DNA of 64,000 bases. It comes from Prochlorococcus sp. AG-418-D13. GTDB lineage: Bacteria > Cyanobacteriota > Cyanobacteriia > PCC-6307 > Cyanobiaceae. The stretch covers positions 115,538 through 179,537 of the forward strand of contig QCLU01000004.1 of the NCBI GenBank assembly GCA_003214315.1. The letters are read 5' to 3'. The notes beneath the pieces were generated by a model. The model was not told the DNA's origin, did not search any database, and saw only the letters and a list, made by a program, of their open reading frames with translations. Made by a program: the position numbers and the translations under genes. This document shows, one piece after another, positions 19,289 through 29,814 of this stretch. The stretch's first letter is position 1. The number at the start of each line of letters is the position of its first letter.

Positions 19289-19742
19289 TTTTTAGAGACA
19301 AATTCATTTTGACATTTTTTTGAACTTCTCCTATTACGACTGGCTTACTTACATTATCCGAAATTTTTTCAAGTTTCCTTATCTTTATTTTTACGTTTGC
19401 ACCCGATCGGCTACCTTTCAATAAGTTTTCCGATAATTGTTCTAAAGTTGGTTGAATAGATTCTTCTGGAAAGTCATCACCTGCTTTGGCAATAATCAAA
19501 TCGAACCCATTGTCATAAACAATTGGAAGATATTTTGCATCTTCTATTACAACTTTTTCGTTGTAACTTTGTATAAATGCCCAACTACTCAAAGAAAGCA
19601 ATAATGAAAAGATAGTTGCTCCAATTATTCGAAATTTAAAGCCAAAATTAAATAAAAAAGCTGTAATGGTGCAAATAAAAAGAAATATTCCAAAGAATCC
19701 AAAAATTTTGGGTGTGCTCTCTAATAGTTCAAAAAAAGACAT
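19278..19742 (-). CDS. ycf51: Ycf51 family protein (DUF2518)
   Basis: Conserved protein of cyanobacteria and some red-lineage plastids, function unknown. The 154 residues start with two transmembrane helices (about 12-32 and 37-57). A soluble domain follows with YDNGFDLIIAKAGDDFPEESIQPTLEQL and ends in VVIGEVQKNVKMNLSL, the arrangement I know for Ycf51. It overlaps the DUF4332 gene by 11 bases and is divergent from the TamB-like gene, 52 bases away. The family assignment is from memory of its pattern. Confidence 0.65.
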   Translation of the reverse strand: MSFFELLESTPKIFGFFGIFLFICTITAFLFNFGFKFRIIGATIFSLLLSLSSWAFIQSYNEKVVIEDAKYLPIVYDNGFDLIIAKAGDDFPEESIQPTLEQLSENLLKGSRSGANVKIKIRKLEKISDNVSKPVVIGEVQKNVKMNLSLKNEN

Positions 19743-19794
19743 TTAGTGGCTTTGACCTGATTAATTTCTTATATTTTGTAAGCCTACTCTATTT

Positions 19795-22700
19795 TTGGGC
19801 TCTAACTTGAAAAAAATTAGATCTCTAAATTTAAATACTAAGATTCTTTTAGTAGGGATGCTTTTCCCATTAGGTTTTTTAGGCACTTTTTTATTAAATT
19901 ATTTTTTAAAAGAAACATATAGTTCTAGGAAATTAGAACTAGAAGAAAGTATTGAGAATCTTTTAGATAAAAATGTTGATTTAGGTGATTATGTCGGGAT
20001 TAGATTCCTAGGTATATCTTTGGCTAATTCAAAAATTTATGATAAGAAAAATATAGATTCTGAAATTAAAGCTAAAAATGTATACGTGGGCATTATGCCT
20101 TTTAGATCTTTTTTAAAACAAAAATGGATAGTAAAAATAAGTCCTGAGCAAGCTGCAATTAATATTGATAGAGATTTTTTTAAAAGGGATAAACCTTATG
20201 AAAAGGATAGAAGTACAAAAAAATCAAAATTAAAATATGACTTGAATTTTAACTTTAATAAATATTCAATTCTAAATCTTAAAAAATCAGGATTAGAAAC
20301 AAAAGTAAAAGGTAACGTTATTTATCAGTCCAGTAATAGAGAAATTATTGCAAATATAAAATCAAAGTTTGATGAAAAGGGTTTTTTAAAATTTAGATTT
20401 AATACAAAATTAAATCAAGACTATTTAAAACTGGATTTATTTTCAAACGGTTTAGATCTTGAGAATTCTGAATATATTATTGGGAATAGAAAAATTAGCT
20501 TTAAAAAAGGTACCTTTAAATCTAACTTTAAATTTAATAAATCATCAAAGCGTACATTTTGTGAAGGAAGATTTTCTTTTACTAATTTAAAAATAAAACC
20601 AGGAGATTTTGCAGAGAATATAAATTCAGATTCAACTAGGTTTTTTTGTAAAGAAAATAATTTAATTGTTAATTCAGAAAAATTAAATTATGGAACTTTG
20701 ACTTCGAATTTTAATCTCAATGTACCATTCAATAAAAGTTCCAATAATATTGATCTAATAGGAAGTATTGGATACATTAATAGCCTGAATCCAGATATCA
20801 AATTATCGGGTAATATGCCCTATTGGTTTGATAGAAGAGGCATTAATTTTGGAGATATAGATACTAGTTTCAAAATAAATAGAACTCAATTATCTAATTT
20901 AAATATTTTCCGAAAAAATGATATAAGGGGTTTCATAACTGCTAAAGGAGAATTAAAAGGAAAAATTACTGATCCCAATATTTCTATAAACTTTAATGTT
21001 GATTATCCGCACTTTAAAGGTATCCGCATTAGAGAAACATGGGAGGGAGATATTAAAAATGAAAATAATGGATTTCTGCTTAATATGAAAAATAGATATT
21101 CTCCAATCCCTTCATTTATTTCAATTAAGTTTGATTCTGATCTTAAACTAGATAATGCGAATTTTATAAGAGTTTTTAACTCAAATAAAGGGACTGTAGA
21201 TATATTCAAAGATGACGATATTTATAACTGGAGAGCAGATAATTTTCCTCTTGATGAACTTGAATTATCTTTAAACAAAAATCAATTCGATAGAATTGAT
21301 GGAATTATTAATGGTGAGGGATCAATTTCGTCAGACCAGTCATCCATTGTTGGACGAATTGCTTGGAGTTTAGGTAAATATAGAAACATTAATCTAGCCA
21401 ATTCATTATTTGATTTCAGTGTCAACAATAATTCTCTTTACATTAACTCTTCATTATATCCAATTGATGGAGGAGTAATTGAAGTCGAATATGATTCAAA
21501 TAAAAATAATTTTATTAATTCAGAATTCACAAATGTAAGCACTAGTTGGACTATCCTTACCACGGTTGATATTTTTAACTTTGATAATAAAAAAGTTATT
21601 CCCATAAGTAAATCGAATATTTTGGATGATTTGGAAATAAATAATAAAAATAAATCATTTAAAGAGAGGATCGATTTTATAAATAACTTTATTGAAAATA
21701 GTAATGTGCTAGAGGACAAATTTAATTTGCAAAAATATTTAAATAAATTTATAAGTAGATACAATGGAAAAATTACTATTCAGGGTGATAGACCAGACAA
21801 TTACAAATTGAATGCAAAATTAAATGGCTATCTTGATGTACCTAAAGATGAATACAACAATAATAAAGAGGAATTTTCTATTGATTTGGAAGGAGGATTA
21901 TTAACAGGCAAAGGTTCTTTAATAATTAATAAATTACCATTAAGTACTGCAAATATCTTTTTAAATAAACCAATAGATTTTATTGGAGGGATAGATATGA
22001 ATTTATTTTATGATCTTGATACAAAAATTTTCTCTGGTGAAATTTCTTCCAATAATTCATCAATTAAAGATAAAACAATAATATTTGATAAAGGACTAGT
22101 TGAATTTGATAATTCTGTTTTTGATATTGATTTTTCTCTTCTAATTAATGATTCTGAAATTCCAATTAATATCGAAGGCTCAATACCTATAAATAAATCA
22201 GATAACTTAGATTTAAGATTGATTGGGAATGGAAAATTTATTGAGTTAATAGATATTTTTGCTGATGAATACTTTACCTTTAAAGAAGGTGATGTGAATC
22301 TTAGAATTATTCTAAAAGGTACCTTAAATAAACCTCTATTAAATGGATTTGTCGCAATTAATGATTCTGAAATTGATTTTTTCAACAATATAATAAAAGA
22401 TATTAATAGTATAATAATTTTTGATTTTGATTCTTTAGAGATCAATAATCTAAAAGCAAAGGCTGAAGATTCTGGAGAAATTTTTATAAAAGGCTCTTTG
22501 CCTTTTTATAGTAAGAATGATTCCGAGAAGGCAAAAATTAATTTGATAACAAAAAGATTTACTTTAGAGAAAGATAATTTTAATTTTTTAATAGATTCAG
22601 ATATCGATTTAAGTGGATCATTTGAAAGTCCTGTCTTGGGAGGTTCTCTATCTTTTAATAATGGATTTATTAATTTAAATAGTACAAATCAAAATAATAA

Positions 22701-23751
22701 TAAAAGAAAAAATCCTATTCGAAAAGAGGATGAAAAAGATTGGCCAGAACTCTATTGGAATAATGAAAAGAATATTGAAATAATTTCAAATGAAACAATT
22801 TTGAATTCAGTTCTTATGGGAGAAACTTTGCCTAATTATTTGGATAATTTAAGTTTTAATAATCTTAAATTAAAACTTGGTCCAGATTTTAAACTTCAAT
22901 ATTCAGAATTAATTCAAGCTTATTTAGATACCAAATTAGACCTTAATATCAACGGAAAGGTAGGCAAAGATTTAAATGCTAGAGGTCTAATTTATCTTGA
23001 AAAAGGTAGAGCTAATCTATATACCACTCCATTTAAACTTGATAAAAATAAAGATAACTATATTTTATTTGCATCAAGAAGTGGCGTCGTTCCATTTATT
23101 AATTTTTCTCTGGTTAGTAAAGTTCCAGATTCTATAATACCTATAAGTGAAAATAATCAGGATTTAAATATCTCAAGTGATGTTGCTGTGGATGCTACCT
23201 CAAGTGGTTATGGTGCATTTGGAATTGGTAATTCAAGGCTTATCAAAATTGAAGCATCTTATGAAGGATTTTTAGATCAATTATCTTTTGCTGATGAAAA
23301 TAGAAGAATTCAATTAAGGAGCACGCCAAGTTATAACAGATCACAAATAATTGGTTTGATTGGAGGTAACTCTGCAAATTTAATAAATAGAGCATTTATT
23401 TCTCAACTTAATGATGCTGATGCATTTAGTGAAAGATTTCAGTTATCTCTATATCCAGCGTTAATAGAAAATAATGATTCATTTAATAATATTTTTTCCA
23501 ATGAAAATTTAGATATAGAAAATGATGGTCAATCTTCTAATGAGGAATTTTCTTCTCAAGCTTGGGTGGCCGAAATAGGGCTTGATATTACTGATGCGAT
23601 AAATTTTGCTTTTCAAACGGTTCCAGGTAGAGATGACATTTCACCTTTAGGAATTTTGACTTTTCAGGCAAATCCAAACTTAGAATTATTAGGTTCTTAT
23701 GATTCCAATGGGGATTGGAAAAGTCAAGTTCAATTATTTTTTAGATATTAA
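19795..23751 (+). CDS. tamB: TamB-like (DUF490) envelope protein
   Basis: Very large inner-membrane-anchored protein of the AsmA/TamB group, which in other bacteria and in plastids (TIC236) bridges the envelope and helps move lipids or insert outer-membrane proteins. The 1318 residues start with one transmembrane anchor (about 17-36). A long run of beta-rich, Asn/Asp/Lys/Ile-rich segments with repeated INGxG.../LKGK patterns follows. A C-terminal DUF490-like domain ends in LTFQANPNLELLGSYDSN and a terminal aromatic residue (FFRY). The start is TTG at 19795; another TTG at 19807 is equally possible. It is divergent from ycf51 and followed by proA. Confidence 0.8.
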   Translation: MGSNLKKIRSLNLNTKILLVGMLFPLGFLGTFLLNYFLKETYSSRKLELEESIENLLDKNVDLGDYVGIRFLGISLANSKIYDKKNIDSEIKAKNVYVGIMPFRSFLKQKWIVKISPEQAAINIDRDFFKRDKPYEKDRSTKKSKLKYDLNFNFNKYSILNLKKSGLETKVKGNVIYQSSNREIIANIKSKFDEKGFLKFRFNTKLNQDYLKLDLFSNGLDLENSEYIIGNRKISFKKGTFKSNFKFNKSSKRTFCEGRFSFTNLKIKPGDFAENINSDSTRFFCKENNLIVNSEKLNYGTLTSNFNLNVPFNKSSNNIDLIGSIGYINSLNPDIKLSGNMPYWFDRRGINFGDIDTSFKINRTQLSNLNIFRKNDIRGFITAKGELKGKITDPNISINFNVDYPHFKGIRIRETWEGDIKNENNGFLLNMKNRYSPIPSFISIKFDSDLKLDNANFIRVFNSNKGTVDIFKDDDIYNWRADNFPLDELELSLNKNQFDRIDGIINGEGSISSDQSSIVGRIAWSLGKYRNINLANSLFDFSVNNNSLYINSSLYPIDGGVIEVEYDSNKNNFINSEFTNVSTSWTILTTVDIFNFDNKKVIPISKSNILDDLEINNKNKSFKERIDFINNFIENSNVLEDKFNLQKYLNKFISRYNGKITIQGDRPDNYKLNAKLNGYLDVPKDEYNNNKEEFSIDLEGGLLTGKGSLIINKLPLSTANIFLNKPIDFIGGIDMNLFYDLDTKIFSGEISSNNSSIKDKTIIFDKGLVEFDNSVFDIDFSLLINDSEIPINIEGSIPINKSDNLDLRLIGNGKFIELIDIFADEYFTFKEGDVNLRIILKGTLNKPLLNGFVAINDSEIDFFNNIIKDINSIIIFDFDSLEINNLKAKAEDSGEIFIKGSLPFYSKNDSEKAKINLITKRFTLEKDNFNFLIDSDIDLSGSFESPVLGGSLSFNNGFINLNSTNQNNNKRKNPIRKEDEKDWPELYWNNEKNIEIISNETILNSVLMGETLPNYLDNLSFNNLKLKLGPDFKLQYSELIQAYLDTKLDLNINGKVGKDLNARGLIYLEKGRANLYTTPFKLDKNKDNYILFASRSGVVPFINFSLVSKVPDSIIPISENNQDLNISSDVAVDATSSGYGAFGIGNSRLIKIEASYEGFLDQLSFADENRRIQLRSTPSYNRSQIIGLIGGNSANLINRAFISQLNDADAFSERFQLSLYPALIENNDSFNNIFSNENLDIENDGQSSNEEFSSQAWVAEIGLDITDAINFAFQTVPGRDDISPLGILTFQANPNLELLGSYDSNGDWKSQVQLFFRY

Positions 23752-23817
23752 CTTAGAAAGAAATTTAGTTTAAAGAATCGCTAATTTGAATTATTATTAA
23801 ATTATCTAAAAAATATT

Positions 23818-25128
23818 ATGGCTAATATCTTTGAAGTCCCTCAGCCAGGGAACAATCTTTTAGAAAAAGCTGATCAAGTTCGCTTGGCATCAATAAAAAT
23901 AAGTCAGACTGAAAATCAAAATCGAATTAAAGCCTTAAATTTTATGGCTGATTATCTAGAAAAAAATTCTAAAGAAATATTAGAGGCTAATAATGAGGAT
24001 TATTTAAATGCAGAAAAAAAGGGTATTTCTAGGGCTTTACTTTCTAGATTAAAGTTATCAAAATCAAAATTAAATTCAGGAATTGAAGGGGTAAGAAAAG
24101 TTGGAGAATTGGCGGATCCTGTAAATCAAGTTCAAATAAAAAGAGAGCTTTCAAAGGGGTTGATCTTAGAGAGAAAAACTGTACCAATTGGAGTTTTAGG
24201 GGTTATTTTTGAATCAAGGCCAGATGCTGTGATGCAGATTAGTTCTTTAGCAATAAGATCAGGTAATGGAGTAATACTAAAAGGTGGTAGTGAAGCCAAT
24301 TTAACAAATACTTCAATAGTGAAAGCATTGCAAGAAGGTTTAAATGAATCAGGCCTTGATAAAAATGCAATATGTTTATTAACAAGCAGAAAAGATAGCA
24401 TGGCGATGTTAAATCTTGAGAAATATATTAATTTAATAATTCCAAGAGGAAGTAATGAATTAGTTAAATTTATTCAGGAGAATACAAGAATTCCTGTGCT
24501 AGGCCATGCTGATGGAATTTGTCACTTGTTTATAGATATTGAGGCAAATCTAGAGATGGCTTTATCAGTTGCTTTGGACAGCAAAATTCAATATCCTGCA
24601 GCATGTAATGCTATCGAAACTTTATTAGTCCATAAAGATATCGCACCAGCTTTTTTAGAAAAGGCCATCCCTCTTTTTAATTCTAATGATGTTAAATTAA
24701 TCGGAGATAAGAGATCAGTAGAATTAGGGTTAAAGTATGAGGCTAGCCTAGAAGATTGGAAAACTGAATATTTGGATTTAATTCTATCGATAAAAATTGT
24801 TGATGATCTTGAGGAAGCAATCACACATATTCAAAAATATAGTTCAAAACATACAGATGGAATAATTACTGAAAATTCAGATACTGCCAATACATTTATG
24901 AATGTAGTTGATAGTGGAGGTGTTTTTCATAATTGCTCTACTAGGTTTGCAGATGGGTTTAGATATGGATTCGGCGCTGAAGTTGGCATATCTACTCAAA
25001 CTCTTCCACCAAGGGGACCTGTAGGTCTAGAAGGTTTGGTAACTTATAAATATTTCCTAAAAGGTGATGGGAATATAGTTGATGATTTTTCATCAGGAAA
25101 GGCTATCTATACACATAAAGATCTTTAA
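23818..25128 (+). CDS. proA: Gamma-glutamyl phosphate reductase
   Basis: Second step of proline synthesis: NADPH-dependent reduction of gamma-glutamyl phosphate to glutamate semialdehyde. The aldehyde-dehydrogenase-like fold shows GVIFESRPDAVMQISSLA and the catalytic cysteine C263 in YPAACNAIETLL. Later come STRFADGFRYGFGAEVGIST and the closing GPVGLEGLVTYKY. 436 residues, normal length. ATG start. folB begins 11 bases downstream, so the two may share a transcript. Confidence 0.95.
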   Translation: MANIFEVPQPGNNLLEKADQVRLASIKISQTENQNRIKALNFMADYLEKNSKEILEANNEDYLNAEKKGISRALLSRLKLSKSKLNSGIEGVRKVGELADPVNQVQIKRELSKGLILERKTVPIGVLGVIFESRPDAVMQISSLAIRSGNGVILKGGSEANLTNTSIVKALQEGLNESGLDKNAICLLTSRKDSMAMLNLEKYINLIIPRGSNELVKFIQENTRIPVLGHADGICHLFIDIEANLEMALSVALDSKIQYPAACNAIETLLVHKDIAPAFLEKAIPLFNSNDVKLIGDKRSVELGLKYEASLEDWKTEYLDLILSIKIVDDLEEAITHIQKYSSKHTDGIITENSDTANTFMNVVDSGGVFHNCSTRFADGFRYGFGAEVGISTQTLPPRGPVGLEGLVTYKYFLKGDGNIVDDFSSGKAIYTHKDL

Positions 25129-25139
25129 AACTTTTAAAG

Positions 25140-25502
25140 ATGGAAACTTTTTTAAAAATTGAGAATATTAAACTTTGGGCTAGGGTTGGTGTTCTTGATG
25201 AAGAAAGGGAATTAGGACAACTATTTATTTTAGATATATTTTTGTGGACTGATTTTCAAAAATGCACAGTAAATGATGATATAGAAAAAACAATTGACTA
25301 TTCAAAATTAGTTCAAATTTTAAAAGATCAATCAAAGAAAATATATTGTTTCACAATAGAAAAATATTCAAACGAAATTTTAGAAATCATTGATCAGGAA
25401 TTTAAGCTTTCTAAAGTTAAAATTATTTTGACAAAATGTAATCCTCCAATCACAGGTTTCGATGGGAAGGTGTCAATAGTAAGAATTCTTGAAAATAGTT
25501 AA
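25140..25502 (+). CDS. folB: Dihydroneopterin aldolase
   Basis: Folate synthesis enzyme that cleaves 7,8-dihydroneopterin to 6-hydroxymethyl-dihydropterin and glycolaldehyde. The 120-residue tunnelling-fold protein has WARVGVLDEERELGQ (13-27, with the conserved Glu E22), DYSKL (Y54), the region FTIEKYSNEI (71-80) and catalytic lysine K99 in LTKCNPPI. ATG start. It overlaps the next reading frame by 14 bases if that gene starts at its first TTG. Confidence 0.92.
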   Translation: METFLKIENIKLWARVGVLDEERELGQLFILDIFLWTDFQKCTVNDDIEKTIDYSKLVQILKDQSKKIYCFTIEKYSNEILEIIDQEFKLSKVKIILTKCNPPITGFDGKVSIVRILENS

Positions 25503-26100
25503 AGTATTGGAAAAAAGAAATCCTATTATATTGATTCATGGTCTTTGGAATACTTCAAGTATTTTTTCTTCTATTACTTCTAAACTTGATGATATTGGCA
25601 TTGAATATTTTGCCCCAACTCTTAAGCATTCATATGGAATGACTTCAATTCTGGATTTGACTCATAAATTAAACGAATTAATTTTAGAGAAATATGGTTT
25701 AGAAAAAGAAATAGATATTTTGGGATTTTCTATGGGAGGAATAATTGGTAGATACTGGCTTCAAAAATTTGATGGGCATAAAAGAACAAGAAGATTAATA
25801 TCTATAGGTTCCCCTCACAAAGGAACTTTGATGGCTCAATTAATACCTAAATACCCCTTTATAGGAATATCAGAAATGAAAATAAATAGTAAGTTTTTAA
25901 GAGAACTAGCAAATAATGATTTTTTTCTTGATGAAATTGAGTGTATAAATTTCTTTACTTATTGGGATATGATGGTTTTCCCTGGATGGTGGACAAATTT
26001 AAATTTTGGAAAAAAGATATCAGTAAAAGTATATAAACATAGAAACCTTGTAAGAAATAAATCTGTGGTTGACAAAATAATCGATGAAATTATTAAGTAG
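25489..26100 (+). CDS. Lipase-like alpha/beta hydrolase
   Basis: Hydrolase of unknown substrate, 203 residues. The oxyanion motif IILIHGLW (13-20) and the nucleophile elbow GFSMGGIIG (S81) are clear. A SIGSPHKGT element is typical of the triacylglycerol-lipase/PGAP1-like branch. A late His (YKHRNLV) could complete the triad. The start is uncertain: TTG at 25489 overlaps folB by 14 bases, while TTG at 25507 (MEKRNPIILIHG) starts after folB and would give 197 residues. The 3' end overlaps the convergent oligopeptidase gene by 8 bases. Confidence 0.78.
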   Translation: MKIVKVLEKRNPIILIHGLWNTSSIFSSITSKLDDIGIEYFAPTLKHSYGMTSILDLTHKLNELILEKYGLEKEIDILGFSMGGIIGRYWLQKFDGHKRTRRLISIGSPHKGTLMAQLIPKYPFIGISEMKINSKFLRELANNDFFLDEIECINFFTYWDMMVFPGWWTNLNFGKKISVKVYKHRNLVRNKSVVDKIIDEIIK

Positions 26101-28180
26101 CTCCAGATAGACCTAAGTGTCTTATTAAGGAATCTGTTTCTGGTTCTCTCCCCCTAAATAGTTTAAATATGTCTAATGGAGGTAGGCTTCCTCCTAAGCT
26201 AAGTATTGTATCTTTGAATTTCTTTCCTATTAACTTTAAATCTTCAAAGTTTTCTAGATCAGCTTCTTCAAACATTGAAAATGCATCAGCACTTAGAACT
26301 TCAGCCCATTTATATGAGTAATATCCTGCAGAATATCCGCCTGCAAATATATGACTAAAACAACAAAGAAATTTGTCTTCCTGAATTGGAGCAATAACAG
26401 TAGTTTGTTTTGCAATTTCTCTTCTTATTTCATCTGCTGTTTTACCATCGTTATTATCAATACTACTGTGCAATCTGAGGTCTGTTATTGCAAAATGTAG
26501 TTGTCTAAGAGTAGTCATACCACAATTAAAAGTTCTATTCTTCAGGAGCTTCCCAAAATTCTCATCGGATAATTTTTCTCCTGTTTTGTAGTGCTTAGCA
26601 ATATTCATAAGTGTATTTTTATGAAAACACCAGTTTTCCATAAATTGACTTGGAAGTTCGACTGCATCCCACTCAACGTTGTTGATGCCAGCTGCTTGAG
26701 GAAGATTTACAGTAGTAAGCATGTGTTGAAGACCATGACCAAATTCATGGAAAAGTGTCTGAACTTCTTCAAAACTCATCAAACTAGGTTTATCTTTTGA
26801 TGGTGGAGTCTGATTACAAACGAGATAAGCTACCGGGAGGGTCTTTTTACCAACATTATTTTTATTCAAACATTCATCCATCCAAGCCCCTCCCCTCTTT
26901 GATTTAGGCCTCGAATATGGATCTAGGTAAAATGATGCTATTTTGTCATTTTCTTTATTGAGGATATTAAAAAATAAAACGTCATCATTCCAAAGAGGTG
27001 CCTCATCAGTTGCCTCGACTACTTTAATTTCAAAAAGCTTTTCACTTAATTTAAATAAACCTTTTAAAACATCATTTAGTGGGAACCAAGGTCTCAAAGA
27101 CTCTTGATCCAAATTGAGCTTTTCCTTTCTAAGAAGTTCAGACCAATAACTAATATCCCATGGCTCAATATTCTGTGATTTTGGAAATCCATTAACTTTA
27201 GAAAACTTATCAAGAGTTTCTAATTCAATTTTTGCCGTTTTGAATGCTGGTTCTCTCAATTCTTCCAATAGGTTTTCAACATTTTTAATTTCTTTTGCCA
27301 TTTTCGTTGACAAACTTAGTTCCGCCCAACTTTTGTAACCGAGAAGATTAGCCTGTTTGGTTCTAAGAGATAATATCTCTTCAATGATTTGACAATTATT
27401 TGTTTCTCCTTGAGACGCCCTACCAACGAATGCCTTATATAGTTTCTCTCTAAGGTTACGGTCGGTGGCATATGTCATAAATGAAGTATAAGTTGGTATA
27501 TCTAGACTTAATTTCCAAGGACCATTTTTAATATCAACTTCTTTATTTTTTTTTAAATGATTGTGTGCAGCAATTGCCATCAATTCAAGTACTCGTTCAG
27601 GAAGACCATCTACTTCAGATTTTTTATTTAATATTAAAAACCATTTATTCGTGGCATCAAGAACATTGTTGCTGAAGTCTGTTGATAGCTTTCCAAGCTT
27701 TTCTGAAATATTGTTGAATTCTTTTTGATCATTTTTTTGGAGTGAGATTCCTCGATGTTGCATCTCAAGAATTTCTTTATCTAAAATTCTATTCTTGATT
27801 TGATCAAAGTTATTTATTTCTTTAAGCTCGACTAAAGAATCGTAAATTATTTTACTTTGTCCGAATTTATTACTCAAGCTAATAATCTCGGGAAGAAATT
27901 TTGAATAAATATCTCTAATACTTTCAGAATTATTTACAGCATTTAGATGACTTATTACACCCCAACTCCATCTAAGAATTTCATTGACTTCATTTAATGG
28001 ATTTATTACATTATTCCAATTTAAATCATTTTGCATCGAATAGTTAGATAAATTTTTCTCTATGTTTTTAAAGTCCTCAGCTATCTTTTCAAGTACTACT
28101 GGAAATTGTTTATTTATGTTTTCGGGAGTAAATTTTTTAAATTCTGGTAATTCTGCATATTTAAAAATTGAAGTATCCAT
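26093..28180 (-). CDS. prlC: M3 family oligopeptidase (oligopeptidase A type)
   Basis: Zinc metallopeptidase that degrades short peptides in the cytoplasm, including signal-peptide fragments. The active site is HEFGH at 478-482 within LFHEFGHGLQHML, with a downstream Glu-containing region ELPSQFMENWC that supplies the third zinc ligand. The C-terminal GGYSAGYYSYKWAEVLSADAF is the well-known M3 block. 695 residues matches oligopeptidase A. ATG start. It is the last gene of a leftward cluster, 13 bases after ndhD. Confidence 0.92.
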   Translation of the reverse strand: MDTSIFKYAELPEFKKFTPENINKQFPVVLEKIAEDFKNIEKNLSNYSMQNDLNWNNVINPLNEVNEILRWSWGVISHLNAVNNSESIRDIYSKFLPEIISLSNKFGQSKIIYDSLVELKEINNFDQIKNRILDKEILEMQHRGISLQKNDQKEFNNISEKLGKLSTDFSNNVLDATNKWFLILNKKSEVDGLPERVLELMAIAAHNHLKKNKEVDIKNGPWKLSLDIPTYTSFMTYATDRNLREKLYKAFVGRASQGETNNCQIIEEILSLRTKQANLLGYKSWAELSLSTKMAKEIKNVENLLEELREPAFKTAKIELETLDKFSKVNGFPKSQNIEPWDISYWSELLRKEKLNLDQESLRPWFPLNDVLKGLFKLSEKLFEIKVVEATDEAPLWNDDVLFFNILNKENDKIASFYLDPYSRPKSKRGGAWMDECLNKNNVGKKTLPVAYLVCNQTPPSKDKPSLMSFEEVQTLFHEFGHGLQHMLTTVNLPQAAGINNVEWDAVELPSQFMENWCFHKNTLMNIAKHYKTGEKLSDENFGKLLKNRTFNCGMTTLRQLHFAITDLRLHSSIDNNDGKTADEIRREIAKQTTVIAPIQEDKFLCCFSHIFAGGYSAGYYSYKWAEVLSADAFSMFEEADLENFEDLKLIGKKFKDTILSLGGSLPPLDIFKLFRGREPETDSLIRHLGLSGAT

Positions 28181-28193
28181 TTATTAAAATAAT

Positions 28194-29735
28194 TTAATTG
28201 ATTAAAGTTGTAATTAATCCTACTAACTTAGCTAAAGTAAGCTGCTGACTGAGAGCATTGGTTGAGGATTCGTATAGATTTATGGCGATTTTTGGCCAAA
28301 AACCTATCACCAAAGTAGGCAATAATAAACTGAAACCAATCGTCAATTCTCTACCATTCATCTCTTTAACAGTTGCTAGTGCAGGAATTCTAGGGCCAAA
28401 GAATACTCTTCTACACATTGATAATAAATATATTGGTGTTAGAACTAAACCTATAGCTGCAATAAGAATCGTTATCGATCTAAAGATAGAGCTGAAACCT
28501 TCTTGACTAGTGATACCTAAAAATACAGTGATTTCACTTATAAAACCGCTCATCCCAGGTAGTGCCAAAGAGGCCAAAGAGCTTGCTAAGAAAAAAGCAA
28601 AAGTTATTGGCAAGACCTTTGCTAAACCGCCCATATTAGGGATTGAAAGAGTATTCGTTCTTTCATAGAATGAGCCTGTAACAAAAAACATGGCTGCAGC
28701 GATAAGTCCGTGACTGATCATTTGTAGCATTGCTCCGCTTATCCCAAGAGCATCTACGGCTCCTATCCCTAATAGAACAAAACCCATATGACTGACTGAG
28801 CTACATGCAATTCTCCTCTTAACATTATCTTGTGCAAATGCATTTAGTGCTCCGTAAATTATATTAATGATTCCAAGAATAATTAATGCGGGTGCAATTT
28901 GAAGATGTACTTCAGGTAGTATTTGAACATTGAATCTTAAGAGAGCGTAGCCTCCCATTTTTAAAAGTATTCCTGCGAGTAACATTGAAACTGGTGCATT
29001 AGCCTCGCCATGTGCATCTGGTAACCAGGTATGTAATGGAAAAATAGGGAGTTTTACTCCAAAACCAATTAAAAATCCTAAATAAGATAACAACGCTAGG
29101 CTGCCTGTTACATGTTTATTGGTTAAATCGGTAATATTTAAAGTAAAAGTATCACCACTCAAAGCAAGTGCTAACCCACTTATGAGTATTAATAAAGAAG
29201 CTAAAGCTGTATAAAGAATAAATTTTGTGGCCGCATATAATTTCTTTTTCCCTCCCCAAATAGCAATAAGAAGATATACAGGAACCAATTCAAGTTCCCA
29301 TGCTAAGAAAAATAAAAGGAAATCTTGAGAAAGGAAAACTAATGCTTGTGCTGATGCTTGGACTAATAAAAGAGCAAAATATAGATTAGATTTTTTCTTG
29401 ATTTTCCAACTTGCGGCAGCTGATAAAAATGTAATTAACCCACTCAAAGCTACTAAAGGAGCAGATAATCCATCTACTCCAAGAGACCACTCTAAGCCTA
29501 TTGAGGGTAACCAGGAAGTTCTTTCTACCAGTTGCAAAGAGCTATCTGATGTATTGAATTTTTGAAAAAGGACGCCGATTATTAGTAAAAAATCTATAAA
29601 TAAAAAACTTAATGAGATATTTCTAGGGCGTGTATTATCTTCTCCTTCCTTAGAACTCAAGAAAGGCATTATTAATGCCCCAAGTAAAGGCAGCAAAACA
29701 ATGGATGATAGCCAAGGAAAAGATTCTAAATTCAT
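28194..29735 (-). CDS. ndhD: NAD(P)H-quinone oxidoreductase (NDH-1) subunit 4, NdhD
   Basis: Proton-pumping antiporter-like membrane subunit of the thylakoid NDH-1 complex. The 513 residues form about 14 transmembrane segments. The conserved [17 protein letters not shown] carries the key Glu of TM5, and the Lys/His positions of the proton channel are seen in [21 protein letters not shown] and [13 protein letters not shown]. The sequence fits the NdhD1-type protein of the respiratory/cyclic complex; I did not find evidence for the CO2-uptake type. ATG start. It lies 79 bases downstream of thrB and just before the oligopeptidase gene. Confidence 0.93.
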   Translation of the reverse strand: MNLESFPWLSSIVLLPLLGALIMPFLSSKEGEDNTRPRNISLSFLFIDFLLIIGVLFQKFNTSDSSLQLVERTSWLPSIGLEWSLGVDGLSAPLVALSGLITFLSAAASWKIKKKSNLYFALLLVQASAQALVFLSQDFLLFFLAWELELVPVYLLIAIWGGKKKLYAATKFILYTALASLLILISGLALALSGDTFTLNITDLTNKHVTGSLALLSYLGFLIGFGVKLPIFPLHTWLPDAHGEANAPVSMLLAGILLKMGGYALLRFNVQILPEVHLQIAPALIILGIINIIYGALNAFAQDNVKRRIACSSVSHMGFVLLGIGAVDALGISGAMLQMISHGLIAAAMFFVTGSFYERTNTLSIPNMGGLAKVLPITFAFFLASSLASLALPGMSGFISEITVFLGITSQEGFSSIFRSITILIAAIGLVLTPIYLLSMCRRVFFGPRIPALATVKEMNGRELTIGFSLLLPTLVIGFWPKIAINLYESSTNALSQQLTLAKLVGLITTLIN

Positions 29736-29814
29736 TTATGGAATGAATAATTTTTTTATTCTAGTTGAAGATGTACTAGCTTGAGACTATAACATTAAAA
29801 ATGCCTAAGTAAAA

